Assembly: GCF_019112545.1 (NCBI RefSeq)
Contig: NW_025064903.1
Span: 559,324-623,323 of the forward strand
Reading direction: 5' to 3'
Length of the DNA stretch: 64,000 nt
Origin: Guyanagaster necrorhizus
Taxonomy: Eukaryota; Basidiomycota; Agaricomycetes; Agaricales; Physalacriaceae
Positions 43,204 to 55,029 of this stretch are shown here, one piece after another. The translations under genes and the position numbers were made by a program. The notes under the pieces are model-generated. The model was not told the DNA's origin and did no database searches. It saw only the letters and a program-made list of their open reading frames with translations. Numbering within the stretch: the stretch's first letter is position 1; each line of letters starts with the position of its first letter.

Positions 43204-45206
43204 CTACAGTAATCTAATACGGCGGATAAAGCTTTGCGCGACAGGCTTTTCCCCAACGTAGACGAACGTTACAACCACCGAAAGCCCAAGTAACCCAACC
43301 GCCAACAAACAGATTGCCAGCCATCCTCTGGTAATATGGTCGTACATCTAGGAATGGCGGATTCTCAGCAAACCGATCCCACTCTAAAGAACCACGAACA
43401 AACCTGACCGCCCACAACGGGTCCAACTAGAGGAGGAGATGAGCTTGGAAGGGAAGGGTGGATCGAAGCAAACACCGCACCTGTTGTGCCGATCCCATAC
43501 GCCAAATTAAAAGCTCCGTACACGTAAGCATCTACATAAACGAGGTTAGTCACGGACAGCAGAGGCCCTCGTTTGCGTACACCCAATGCCATCTATACTG
43601 CGAGCGACAGACGCAAGCTCAGCGGTCAGCGGGGACAGGACCCCAGATGCAAAGAAATCTGAGAACATTAGAAGAAATGCGGTAATAGTCTCGGGTCACT
43701 CACAAGCACATGCATAAGCTGTGATAAACAGCGCAAGGTGGCCATCTACGATGATTACAACGTACCACGGCACGGCGAGGATCAGAGCAATCAAGATGAC
43801 CACGGATGGGCCTTGATGGTCTGAGAACCAACCCGAGAGAGGTGACGCTTCCATTCAAATTAGAACCGTCGGGTGCAAGAAATCGGTGAGACTTGCTCAC
43901 CGAAAAGAGTCGGAATGACAGAGGTCAAAAGGACGAGACCAACGTCTGCGGAGTTCAGGCCCCAGACGCTGTTCAAGTGACTGGAAATAACTGGTTCTTG
44001 GGTACCGTAGACGATGCTATGGAAAGAGAGTGAAATTTACGCTCCCAAACGGAATAGGTGAAGAAAATGCGACGCACCCGTACACTAAAGTGAGGAACGC
44101 CGCGGCGAGCGCACGGTGCGCACGGAACAACAGGCGGAGGATCTGCACGAACGAAACCTTCTTGTTCTGCACGTCGATGGCATCTCCAATGTCCCTCAGG
44201 CTGTTAACGTTGGTCTCCAGTGCGATCTCATTGTCAGGCTTCTCGGTGCTGGTTCGGAGCTTGCTGGCACTCGTACTTTCGATGATAAGGAACCGGAAGG
44301 CCAGGTCCAAAATGGCAACTATGATGCCAAAGATGAAGGGTCCACGGAAACCGAAGCGTGTGTATAGCCCGCCGCCTACAGGAGGCCCGACAAGCGCACT
44401 GGAAGGAAGCTATGATCTGGTTCGAGGAAAGGAGTCTTACGATGCGTACCCAAGAGAAAGACCCGACATTGCGATACCAAGTTGTCCTAGGCCAAGCATT
44501 AGATTCAAGTTTGAGAGGGAGGGAAAATTAGGATTATCCACTTCCGACAAGTTCTGGCGGAGCTTCATCACATCTACGAGGTAATATATGAGTTATAGCA
44601 ACGCGACCTTGGCTCATAACTCACAATAATGCCAACCCAACAACCCATACCATGGTAGATCCTATACCTTGAAGAGCTCGCGCAAGACACATAACCCAGT
44701 ACGCTGGAGCCTCCATGAACATGATTTGCGAGCCTATGAGTATGAACACCCCTGCGACAAGAGGAAGCTTCCGTGCATCGTATTTTTCAGACCATACCGC
44801 GACGGGAATAGTAGCTGTAAACCAAATTTAGTAACAGAGCTATTTCTGGAATACAACGTTACCTATCGCAAGGCCTCCAGACTATGACCGGTCAATCGAG
44901 CAGACAATTGAGTGAGGCTAATTAATCATACATATGCGAAAAGTAGCCAGCCAGTCAGGGAGGCCACGTCCTTGTAACCAAGCTTCTCAAGCTGGAAAGG
45001 CACGACGGGAATGACCATTGAATATACAACTAGATCTGTGGCAACACCTGATTTACTATAGGTCAGGTCCCAATATTGAGGATAAAGTAAAACGTACCTA
45101 GCCAAACCACAAATGTCACAAACCAGTATGACGACCTCCATTTGCTGCCCCAAGGCTGTGTCTGGAGTTCGCTGCGGTCGACATGAGGAGAGATGGGGGT
45201 CTCCAT
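43204..45206 (-). CDS. Major facilitator superfamily transporter (vesicular-amine-transporter-like)
   Basis: Twelve exons: 45206-45098, 45047-44932, 44881-44863, 44814-44625, 44573-44542, 44486-44441, 44398-44078, 44016-43901, 43847-43704, 43658-43581, 43531-43404, 43347-43204. Phases agree throughout, giving 480 residues, the normal MFS size. The N-terminus is cytosolic (METPISPHVDRSELQTQPWG). TM1-2 region: VVYSMVIPVVPFQLEKLGY, then LTGWLLFAYSGGLAIATIPV and the motif-A-like VWSEKYDARKLPLV. The middle has the order typical of VMAT/VAT-like fungal carriers: CDEAPPELVGRQLGIAMSGL, ALVGPPVGGGLYTRFGFRGP (the antiporter motif C region). A long charged loop separates the halves, followed by TM7-12 (GLNSADVGLVLLTSVIPTLF, GPSVVILIALILAVPWYVVI, AFNLAYGIGTTGAV). 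Likely a proton-coupled exporter at the plasma membrane; substrate unknown. Confidence 0.85.
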
Positions 45207-46093
45207 GAGAGATTGGATATGTTATTCGGGGACGATCGCGTTTTTATACGGCCGGAGGGATTCTGATTTGTCAGTGGTGATCTTCTTATGTAGTGCACTA
45301 CTAATTGATGGTGTGCATTCTACTGGAAATGCATTGATCCCAATACAAAGTTCAACGACGCGCCGTACGTATTATTGTGCCTACCAATGGAAAGAAAAGG
45401 CTCTGAATAGCGTGCTGAAACTTTCGTAGTTGTTGCTGACCCTCCGAAGTTCTGGCAGTTCTGAGGCTTGGCGACTTTTGCCGTCGGCTTAATGCGACAG
45501 CTCGGCCGATGCACGTGTGGTTCAACGTTCAGCGTTTTGAACATTGAGCGACAGCAGTCCGGTTGGCGTCAACAGCGAAAGTCATTCCTGGCACCTGTGG
45601 TATCATCAACTAGCAACAGTAGACATTGAAAGTTAGTTCAAGCCGACGCATGCAAAATATCCAAGCACGGCAGGTCGAGTCTTGACCCTCAAAGCAGCTC
45701 TTGTCCCTGGATGCCCTCAGTCTGTAGTGGTGTCGGAATCAAACTGACAGTCTGAGTAGTAGGATTCAAAGCGCCATAGCCAAGCAAGGTGCCAAACTTC
45801 ACCGGGCCGCCGGTCCCGTTCCAATATCTTCCTTGAGGAATAGCTGCAGCCTTACAAGTGTAACAACACGTCGAGTAGCAAATAAAGGTCAGTAGATTTA
45901 TTTCAGCACCAAGTTTTACTATCAAATGCTCAACCAAGGTTTGATCTGACATCGAATTCACTATTAATCAGTCGTTCACAAAGTTTGCGGTGGATTCAAC
46001 CACGACATGTTTTCATAAATACACACTATGTAATACGGATACTCCGAAATGCGTACGAAAGACATCAATACATACATTATCTAGGAAGACAAT
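45207..46093. other. Intergenic, possible orphan exon
   Basis: A minus-strand stretch at about 45,689-45,860 (GGPVKFGTLLGYGALNPTTQ) looks protein-like but has no recognised relative or partner exon. Otherwise nothing supportable. Confidence 0.3.
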
Positions 46094-49058
46094 CTATTCA
46101 CACTTGCTACCATTATGCATCGTTCCCTCCGCTGTCACCCCACTACTGCGAGGCCGCCGCAGCCGATGCCAATGCTTTTGTGGCGACTTCATCATCAGCC
46201 GTAAACCCATCAGATGCTTCTCTTTATCCGGAGCTCGTCCCGGTGGATACCCACCCCCAAAGTCTCCCACACAACCTCCTTCAACGAATTCCCTGAAGTC
46301 TGCGATAGTACGAGCATGCTTCTCCATGAAACTCGGCCATTCAAAACGCTCAGAAACGGTGTCGAGCTTCTGCAGGCACTCGGGCCAAGCGGGATCATTT
46401 GCTGGACGAAGAAGGGCGAGACGACGGAGGCTGTCAGCTTTGTCGCATGAAACAAGTGCTGTACAAGCCCTGAAGAGGTTGTCGGATTCAAATAGGTAGT
46501 CAATGGACATTTGGGAGATCCCAGAGTTTGATGCCAGCCCGGTGATAAAGGCATCAAAGATTATCGGCAGAGCATCTGAGAGTTCCAGATAAGCGTTATG
46601 TCGGTTGGCCGATATCTGGTCAAGAAGGCGCCGTGAAACGACATGAGAAAAGACCTCCTTTATGATGGGGGGAAACTGGAAGAAAAAAGTAGCAAGTTCT
46701 GCTGCCGGTTTAAAGTGAGAGAGGTATGTGGGTCCAGATCGAGTTATCCATGGATTATCCTGGAACGCGATTCGGACAAAGTTAGAAGCCATGTATGGGG
46801 TGTACCAGTCCTCCGAGTCAGGAAGAAATCGAGGTCGAGGAAACGTCGATTTGAGTACGCGAAGAAAAATCACCAACAAGATACTCTGATCTTCACTTCG
46901 CATCGAAGTGCTGCCACTGAAGTCCTTAGATAACACCAATGTATACAGCAGCTTCAGAACTGCGTAGCGATTGCAATCTAGTCTGAAAGAAGGCATCTTG
47001 TCGTACCCTGGATCATCATATAGTCGGGATGAACCAACACCCATATACACTCCAATGTCTCGAATAACCGTTCCAAAAAAAGTATCAATGTAAGGATCGG
47101 CAATGGACACCGTTTGCGTAGAAGGAGAGCCGGCTATCGTCAAAAGTGCGTATAGTCGAGGATCCTGAGGTGCGGGAAATTCGTCGGCGGGATCAGAATG
47201 GAAAACACTGTCCTTCACAGCCCCGAAACGGCGCAATATGACATCGGCAATGTAGGGATACAGATACGTTTCAACAGCTGTTGGAAGATCAACCACGTCA
47301 TGATCTCTGGAGTCGCCAGTCAAACAAATCTTCAGTTCGTCCCTTGCCAGGAAAAGAGGAGGCAGGATGTAGTTCGCATGCCAGTAGGATGAGGGAATTG
47401 CATGGAAGAAAATTTGAAGAAGACCATCATGTACATCAAAGGGTGGTAATCTCTGGAGCAAATAGGCCCATACAATAGGCTGCAGATGCAGATGTTCATG
47501 TCCGGAAAAAGTCAATTGATTTTTCACCAGTTCCGCGACCTCTTCAGGACTTGAAGTACCATACTGGCTCCGGATACACAAAAGCTCCGCATAGACCCCT
47601 GGAGAAAATTGATCCTTTTCCTTTTTTCGGTCTACGGACCACCAGTCGAATGCGTCGATGTCAAAACGGAGACTTGTGCGAACAAGGCGATCGAGCACAC
47701 TTTCTTGAGGATGATCCAGCATGCGTTCAATGAGGGTATTGCATATGACCAAAATTCCCTTCACGTATTGTTTTAGAGACTCCACTGATCTCAGCGGTAA
47801 AGCACTGGTTGATTGCACAACAATGCTCTGTACACTAGGGTTGGACGACATGCCGAACAACCAGGCCAATGCATGTACATCGATGTCATCTGCACAGGAC
47901 TCTACAGCTACAAGCTCAACGTCTCGCAGCGAATGGATGGCCTGAGGCTCCGACGATGGTGACTCGTGAGAGACCGGGGATATGAGGTAAGCGAGGTAGG
48001 CATAGAGAAGGAACGCATAATGCGACAATGGCGTCTTGTACGGGCATGAAGCGTACCAAATCGGAAGGAAATTCGTGATGAAATACGCAGCGAAGGACAC
48101 AGAGGCGATGATCCCGACGATATATGCAATCGACACTTTCAGTGGGACTAAAAAAATAACCAGACCCAGAAAAAACACTCCAACTGACGCACTCAAGAGA
48201 ACAGGTAACAACCCAATAATGAGACCCACACTCCACTGCTGGAGCCCCATGTACCGGAATTGACGTACACGGCACTTGTCCTGTGGTGTCCCCGACGGAA
48301 CGGTGACATACTGGTGAATCCATTGTTTTGTCAGGACAGCAAATAGTGCGGTTGTCAAACTGAATGAGAGGCTGGTAAACCACAGTCCGTTGACTAACAC
48401 ATCAGACGCCGTGGGACTAAATGTCGAAAACGGAGTAAGGTCTGAACGGGGAACGTCATTCACGGAGGAGCCATTGGCCGCCGCGCGCTGGACGTCGATG
48501 AGCTCGTACACAAGTGTCGCCGTGACTTGACCATAGTCGACTTGAAGGCTCTGCGATGTCTGAGCAACGAAGGTAGTGACTACGGCGGAGAAGAGACCAG
48601 CCTTTCATTCAGTCGTCAACAAAGGAAAATTCGAATTACAGTATTTGCACTCACGAAAACCAGGAAAACATCTAGTCCATCCCTCCATTCATCCAACATC
48701 TCTGTGTCAAATGCAGCACACTCTTCAAGGTATGTCCGCCATACTCTAGCAAGCGGACCCAGTTCCTCGTACTGTTTATCTTCCGGAAATTTTTGTTCAT
48801 AGTCGGACGCGTCATTCCCTTTACTCTCAGTGAGATATGCAGCAAATAAAAAGAACAGGGTAACGCACCTCCGACCTTGAATTCACGTTGCTGCACCCCA
48901 AATACATTGCGAGCTGCCTTTTTCTGTCGCCGAGGGGAATTAGCCGTCGTTCGAGGCTGGAGAACGTGCTCAGAGTCATCAGGTGTCCCTTGGGCATTCA
49001 TGGGCGGAATCCCTGGGTTTTCGCCCTCTCCATCCCCTGCAGCATGGACGGAAGGCAT
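46094..49058 (-). CDS. DUF6535-domain membrane protein (intact copy)
   Basis: Three exons, 49058-48869, 48818-48655 and 48601-46094, give 953 residues; introns are 50 and 53 nt. Intron 1 uses a GTAAAG acceptor, which keeps frame. The N-terminal domain has the DUF6535 pattern: ELGPLARVWRTYLEECAAFD, EMLDEWRDGLDVFLVF, AGLFSAVVTTFVAQTSQSLQ, then NGLWFTSLSFSLTTALFAVL, TKQWIHQYV, and further membrane segments (GLIIGLLPVLLSASVGVFFL, VSIAYIVGIIASVSFAAYFI). The long C-terminal part is soluble and helical, without a domain I can name. The family is greatly expanded in Agaricomycetes and its role is unknown. A dead copy lies at 30,970-33,350. I chose the ATG at 49058; an in-frame upstream ATG at 49127 would add 23 residues. 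Confidence 0.82.
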
Positions 49059-49649
49059 CGGTGTTGAGTGGAGCAGAAAGGGCGGTATCGTAAGCGACCA
49101 TCCAGTGTTCGGTGATATCAGTATCAATAGCCGTGAGACTATAATGATATATGATGTTCGCGTTAGGGAACAAAAATCGGAAGTGCCCAGACCGCAATTT
49201 CGGACTTGAAATCGCCAGATATTGTTTCAGTTTATTCACAGGGAAGTGTTGCTTGACTGGAAAGGGAAGGACGCAGGGTGTCGTAGAAGGGAAGCTGAGA
49301 AGGCTGACTCGGCATACTGTCGGCACAATGCTTTTACTGCATTAGTACAAGGATCCAGACGGCAACTTGATTAGGTTTTCGGCAGAAACATGCCAGTATT
49401 TGCGACTAACAAGGAGCGCGGAGACCTTGGCAGATAACTTGTGCTTAGCGCCAGCATCCAAGTACAACCAAGTACAAATGTACTACAATCTTATATGCCA
49501 CGATTTGAACAGAGAGCCCTTCAACGCAGGTGATGGCTTTACAAACAGTGAAAGGTGGATAGACAAAAGGCAACAAGTCGAACGAAGCCCGGGTTGGATC
49601 TTGGATCTTGGATCCGGGAGGAGACACTACCTGCACATGGGAAATCAAT
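49059..49649. other. Upstream flank of the DUF6535 gene
   Basis: No gene seen. A short direct repeat, GGATCTTGGATCTTGGATCC, lies near 49,595. CpG content falls sharply past about 49,620, where old transposon sequence begins. Confidence 0.4.
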
Positions 49650-49892
49650 GAATCTGATGGTCAGCAAGGCAGCATGAGATTCAGTCTGATGGTGGAATAG
49701 AAAGAGGAGGAGATAAGTATCCACCATGTCTTGGCCTTGTCTTCAAGGTAGAAGGCAGTGAAGGTGACCTTGTAGATGTCAACTCCAAGGTAAGTGGTAT
49801 ATACCTTAAACTATTGTTCACAGTTGATGAGAAATTGATTGATGTCATCTGATGCACCTCTGAAGGGGTGGAGCTTCTGAAGAAGGTCAGGC
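49650..49892 (-). pseudogene. gag fragment of element 3, left of the element 2 insertion
   Basis: The sequence aligns to the capsid region of element 2 gag (55,320-55,520): the counterparts of the Lys-Val-Trp-Trp region (CCACCATGTCTTGGCCTTGT), of the TACCTTGTACATGTC stretch, and of TTGATGTCATCTGATGCACC are all visible. CpG is almost absent. Everything downstream in element 3 (pol, 3' LTR) is missing, so the older element was already truncated here. Confidence 0.75.
49888..49892. repeat. Target-site duplication CAGGC, left copy (element 2)
   Basis: Identical to 58449-58453. Confidence 0.92.
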
Positions 49893-50405
49893 TGTTAAGC
49901 CCAAATTTCACGTGACTAGTGACATGTGATAAACTGACAGAACCTCGCACTTCGGGTTATACTGTCAGAGTCCACTTGTGTGTGACCAGTGTTGTGTTGT
50001 CAAGGCGTTATACAGATAGCTTGAGATAAGATGGTGAAGAATAAACTTTAGCTTAATGCTGAGCTACCACAGTGAAAGCTGTCTACTTAAATACTGTTCT
50101 GTATCGTGCTATAAATAAATGTTCTTTAATAGTTATTGTCTGCTATGAGGCTGTTACCCCTGCTGTTGCCAGGTGCTCCACAAAAGCTGTTGTGCTGTTA
50201 CTGCTGCACTGCAATTTATTGACAAAAGGAGTATTGTCTCTCCCTTCACAGTGCACAGCAGCGTGTGCTAGCAGAAACGGATCGGGTTGCTGATTTAAGC
50301 TTCCCACGGTCCTAAGCGCTGGCCTAGGCACCCTGACTAAGTGAGAATAGGGGTCAGTCTGGAAAAAGGAGAGAAAAACAAAAAGAAAATGGAAAAATCA
50401 TAACA
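49893..50405 (-). repeat. 3' LTR of element 2
   Basis: 513 bp. The ORF pairs seen at 50072-50331 recur at 58115-58374 only because the LTR is duplicated; they are not genes. Confidence 0.95.
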
Positions 50406-50418
50406 TTACCCCCTCCTT
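50406..50418 (-). other. Polypurine tract (element 2)
   Basis: On the minus strand AAGGAGGGGGTAA abuts the 3' LTR. Confidence 0.8.
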
Positions 50419-50429
50419 AAGACCATTGT

Positions 50430-53400
50430 CCCAATGGTTAAGTTTAGGCAGGTACTCCCCCCCCCTGTAGAAGGAGATGGCCGATCTGCTGGACCCATCC
50501 ATCGGGTAGCAGGTTCATAAAGACTTTGACTGATTCTTGCTCTTTGCTGTATGTCTCTACAGGGTCATCTTTATTGTCCTCTTGTGCATGTCTTCTGCTG
50601 ATGGTAGGTCAACGTATTTCCTCAGGGATAATGTTGAACATGACCACCCTGTTGTTGACCCTATTGATACATTGTTTGTAGTCATGGATTGCTTCCTCGG
50701 CATCCATATATTTTTTGTTGACCCACTGGTTTGATTCTGGTCCATAGCCCTTCCAGCTGACTAGATAGTCAACAGTTGTTTTCATGCCTCCGTCTCATGC
50801 TTTAACCTTTCTGAGTTTGTGGTTTAGGACTTTGTCAATTTCATAGTGTTCTTCGTTGTCGATTAGTTCTGGAGGAGGAGGTGGTGGTCGTTCTTGGTTT
50901 GGAAAGGCTGGCATGACATATGGTGTCAATAATGTTTCGTTAAGAACATTATGGATTTTTCAAGTTGCTGGGAGCTGCAACTTATATGCTGATTTGCTGA
51001 TTTTAGCTAGTATCTTGAATGGGCCTGTCTGTTTGTCTGCTAATTTTTGTTTTGGTCTTGGAAGGTGTAGATTTGTTGTATCCAACCATACTTTGTCATT
51101 GGTTGAATATTCGTGTGCTTCTCATCAGTACCTGTCATATTGTTTCTTCATTGTCTTTGTGGCTTTTTCCAGAGTGGTCTTGGTTTCTTCGTGGATTTTT
51201 GCCATTGTTGTTGCAAAATCCGTTGAAGCCAGTGTTGTTGTGTGAATTCATTTGGTTTGCACAACTGGTGGGTTCCTCCCATAATTGATAAAGAATGGTG
51301 TTTTTCCTGTTGCTGAATAGACTCTGTTATTGTGTTGGAATGCTGCTAAAGCGAGCCATTCTGTCCAATCATCCTGTTGATAGCTGATGAAAAGTCTTAA
51401 GTACTTTTCAATTTCTTGGTTGACCTGTTCTGTTTGGCCATCTGTCTGGGGATGGTATGCTGTCGAAGCATTCCTCTTGATGTTCAGCAGTCAGTATAAA
51501 TCATCTAAGAATTTGGAGACGAATTGTGGTCCCCTGTCTGAAAGTACTACCTGAGGCATGCCATACTTTGCATAGACCTCGTCACACAGTATTTTTGCCC
51601 ATCCTTCAGATATTAACTCTATTGAACAGGCAATCAGAATGATCGCTTTCGAGAAGTGATCAACAATGACGATGATTGCGTCATAGCCATCACTTTTGGG
51701 TAGTCCAGTTATCATGTCTACTGAGATGTGGGTCTATGGTGATGAAGGGACCTCATTTGGGTGGAGCGGTGCCACTTTGGGTTGTGTTGAAGTTTTGCCT
51801 CATTGACAAGTTTCGCAACCTTCGACATATCGGATGATATCATAGTCCATTTTGGGCCACCAATATTTCCTCAAGACCAATTCCTTGGTCTTAGCGATCC
51901 CAGGATGTCCAGTGGTCGCATGATTGTGGCATATTGCAATGATATCACTATGTAGTCTTTCGTCTCTCGGAACGTAGATTCGTTCGTCATACCGGATCAA
52001 TCCCCCTTCTTTCTTTAGTCCTCGTTCATGATTAAGTGATGGAGCAATTCTTTGATCTCATTTATGTGGATCCCGAGTGGTGCTTTTGATGTGTTTATGC
52101 ATCTCTCCTTCTATGGGCATGATCATGGCATGAAAGTGTTCTGGTCAGAGTAAGACGACTTCCTTGTTGTCATTTTCTCCTTGATCATAGTCGGCCCTTT
52201 GGCTGAGTAGGTCGGCCTTCTTATTTGCTGCTCCAGGCTTGTGATGCAATGTATACTCATACTGCGATAGCTCTGTTACCCATCTGGCTTGCCTGCGATT
52301 GAGTTTTTGTGGATGTCAGAAGTACTGCAGGTTTTGATGATCTGTCCAGATTTCGAAGGTTTGGGCTGCCCCGATGAGATAATGTCGCCATTCAGATAGG
52401 GCAAGCATTATGGCGAGGAGTTCTTTGTCGTAGATTTCATAGTTATGCTCCGTAACTGTGAGTGTCTTTGACATGAAGGTGACTGGTCGCCATTTGCCTT
52501 CCTGTTCTTATGAAAGTACAGCTCCAATAGCGCCTTCGCTGGAGTCTGCCTCCACTTTGAACTTTCCATCCTGAGTTGGAATGGCTAGGATAATGTCCAT
52601 CGCCAGTCGCCATTTTAAGTCATCGAATGCTGCCCATTGGAAAATTCCCCAAGTCCATGGGGAATTTCCAGTTAATTGTGTCATGGGTCAGACTATTTTG
52701 CTGTAGTCCCGAATAAATTGCCGGTAGAAATTTGTGAATCCAAGAAATGATTGCAACTCCTTTTTCTTTGTTGGCTCCGGCCATTCGGTTACCCCAGCCA
52801 TTTTAACAGGGTTCATCCTAATATTCCCTTCGCTGATAATAACTCCGAGGTACTCGGTTTCCAAGACCTCGAACTCGCATTTCTTGGCCTTGAGAAAGAG
52901 TTTATGTTTCCTCATAAGGTTGAGTACTTGTCATACCAGTTGTTGGTGTTCTTCCTTAGTTTTGGACATGATTAGGATGTCGTCCAAATAGATCGTAACC
53001 TTCCCGGTGGCAATGAGATCTCTGAAGATGTCATTCATCATCCACTGGAAGGTTGCTGGTGAGTTGGTGAGTCCGAAGAACATCACTGTCAGCTCAAACA
53101 AGCTGCGGTTCATCCGAAAGGTGGCTTTCCATTCATCCCCCTCTTTGATTCGTACATTGTTATACCCCCACCATACATCTAGTTTGGTGTAGTATTTAGC
53201 ACCTTGGAGTTTATCCATTAACTCTGAGATCAAAGGGAGTGGATAACGATTTTTGATCGTTATCTCATTGAGTTTTTGGTAGTCCTGTACTGGTCGGAGT
53301 TTTCCATCTTTTTTCTTTACAAAAAAGAAGGGGGATGCCATTGGCAACTTTGATGGTCGAATTCTCCCACTAGACAAATTCTCTTCGAGGAATTTGTCTA

Positions 53401-54745
53401 GTTCCTGCTGTTCATTGTTGCTGAGCAGATATGTTTTACAATTCAGATTGGCATTGGCATTGGGGATTAATTCAATGGCATGGTCCCAGGGTTTAGATTT
53501 GGGTAGTTCATCGAAACTGTCTTTTTTGAATAAATCCCAAAAGTCTTGTGCCCACTTGGGTACCATTTCTTTGAATGTCCTCTCCTCCTTTCCTGCATTG
53601 GCTTTTGCAGCCAGGTCATTGGCATGGTGTATAGTGCAAATGCTAATGGCCCTTTCTAGGTCTACAGCCAGGATGGTTTCCCCATCCTCCATCTCTTGAT
53701 CCCATTGGTCCTCGGGATCTTCATCTGGCAGAATGAATAGAATTTTCCGGCATTGACATCTCACAAAGATGATGCGTCCGGTCTTCCAGTTAATTAACGG
53801 ATTATGCCGGATCAACCAATCATGACCTAGGAACACTTCTTTGGTTCCTAGGTCAGTTACCGCCAGATCGATTCGTTCGGAATGGTCCCTGATTGTGAGT
53901 CGAAGCTTGACATACTCGGTAATCAATCTGGCTTGGTTCTTTGTTCTATCCACATTATAGACTGGGATTGGTGCTGTGGTGGCACGAGTAGGGAGATTGT
54001 GCTTGTCGACGAAAGCACGATTTATTGAACTCTCAGTGCACCCGCTGTCTATTAGTGCGGTGACTTTGTGCATTTTTCGAGACATAAGTGTTTTGATTCG
54101 GGCTTCAGTTAGTAAATCCTGCCCAGAGGATTTGGTTCGTTGGATGAATCTTCATGGTCCATGCAGCTCATCGAGCCACTCAAGGGCCCTGCTTTGTTGG
54201 GCTTCTCGCATTCCTTCGACCATTTCATCTATCACTTCTTCCACTCGGCTTCAGTGTACCCAATTTTTGAGTATGGCTTTGGCTGCTGCTTTGTCCTTCG
54301 TGTCTTTGATGGCCCACCAAGTCCATTCGGTATCAAATGGACTTAGCCAATCAGTGGGGCTCTCTGCCTCTGTTTGGCCCTTGGGCAGTTGAGTTCGTCC
54401 TATAGGGTTAGCAGGACAAACAGATGGTGATGATGCACCTTTGGGTCCTTTTTTCCTTTTTTTGCTAGATGAGATAGTCTTCTGGAGCGATTCTGATTTC
54501 AGAGTAAGAGGGTCGGGTATATTCGAATGCACGCATAATTTAGACATAGAGAGTGTAACTACAGAAAGGGAATTGTCAGTCTGTCCAGCAGTCTGTGACC
54601 TATTACTCAAGTCCTTGGCCGAGTCAGTGGAATCGCTCACTGCTCGGCCTTGCCTTTTACCTCCTTGGGCTTGTCTTCTTGCCTGAGGTCTTCTTCCTCC
54701 TTCATTAATTTGGCAATCTGCACTCAAATATCTTCTCTGGTGCAC
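50430..54745 (-). pseudogene. pol: pol of element 2, disrupted
   Basis: It overlaps the end of gag in the -1 frame. The protease keeps its catalytic motif (ALIDSGCTESS, codon 54049-54047) and VFLGHDWLIRHNPLINWKTG. RT has SPFFFVKKKDGKLRPVQDYQ and YLDD near 52,990. RNase H, integrase zinc finger (HPGIAKTKELVLRKYWWPK), DDE core (DMITGLPKSDG, LSDRGPQFVSKF) and a decayed chromodomain (50,720-50,860) follow. There are more than ten in-frame stops; where element 1 has CGA (e.g. the Arg after QLV near 52,930), element 2 has TGA. Confidence 0.88.
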
Positions 54746-55029
54746 TTATTCTTCTTCTGTAGGTAGTTTCGTGCCATGTGACCCTTCTGGCCACAATTGA
54801 AACACTTCCCCCCCTTCTTGAGGCAGTCCACGTCTATTGGCTGACCCATTCCGGTATATGTTGTGCCCATACCAGTTTGCTTTGTTCCGTAAGAAGTTGA
54901 GGTCGAGCCACCGGGCTTGGTGGATGGGACCGTACTGGAGGTGGGGGGTTTCTGGCCCTGTCCCTGGCTTCGATAGCCATAGGCTAGAGTGGTCGCCTCT
55001 GCCTTCTGCCGCTGTCGTTCCTTGTACAT
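54724..55029 (-). pseudogene. gag: gag C-terminus of element 2 with altered zinc knuckle
   Basis: The knuckle reads CFNCGQKGHMARNY, with Tyr where the last zinc-binding Cys should be (TGC to TAC). The Gly/Ser/Thr-rich linker before it matches element 1. The knuckle normally binds element RNA during packaging; this one should not fold properly. Confidence 0.8.

Noticed and set aside
50072..50331. Pairs of ORFs repeated identically at 58115-58374
   Set aside because: They lie inside the two LTRs of element 2 and are identical only because the LTR is duplicated.
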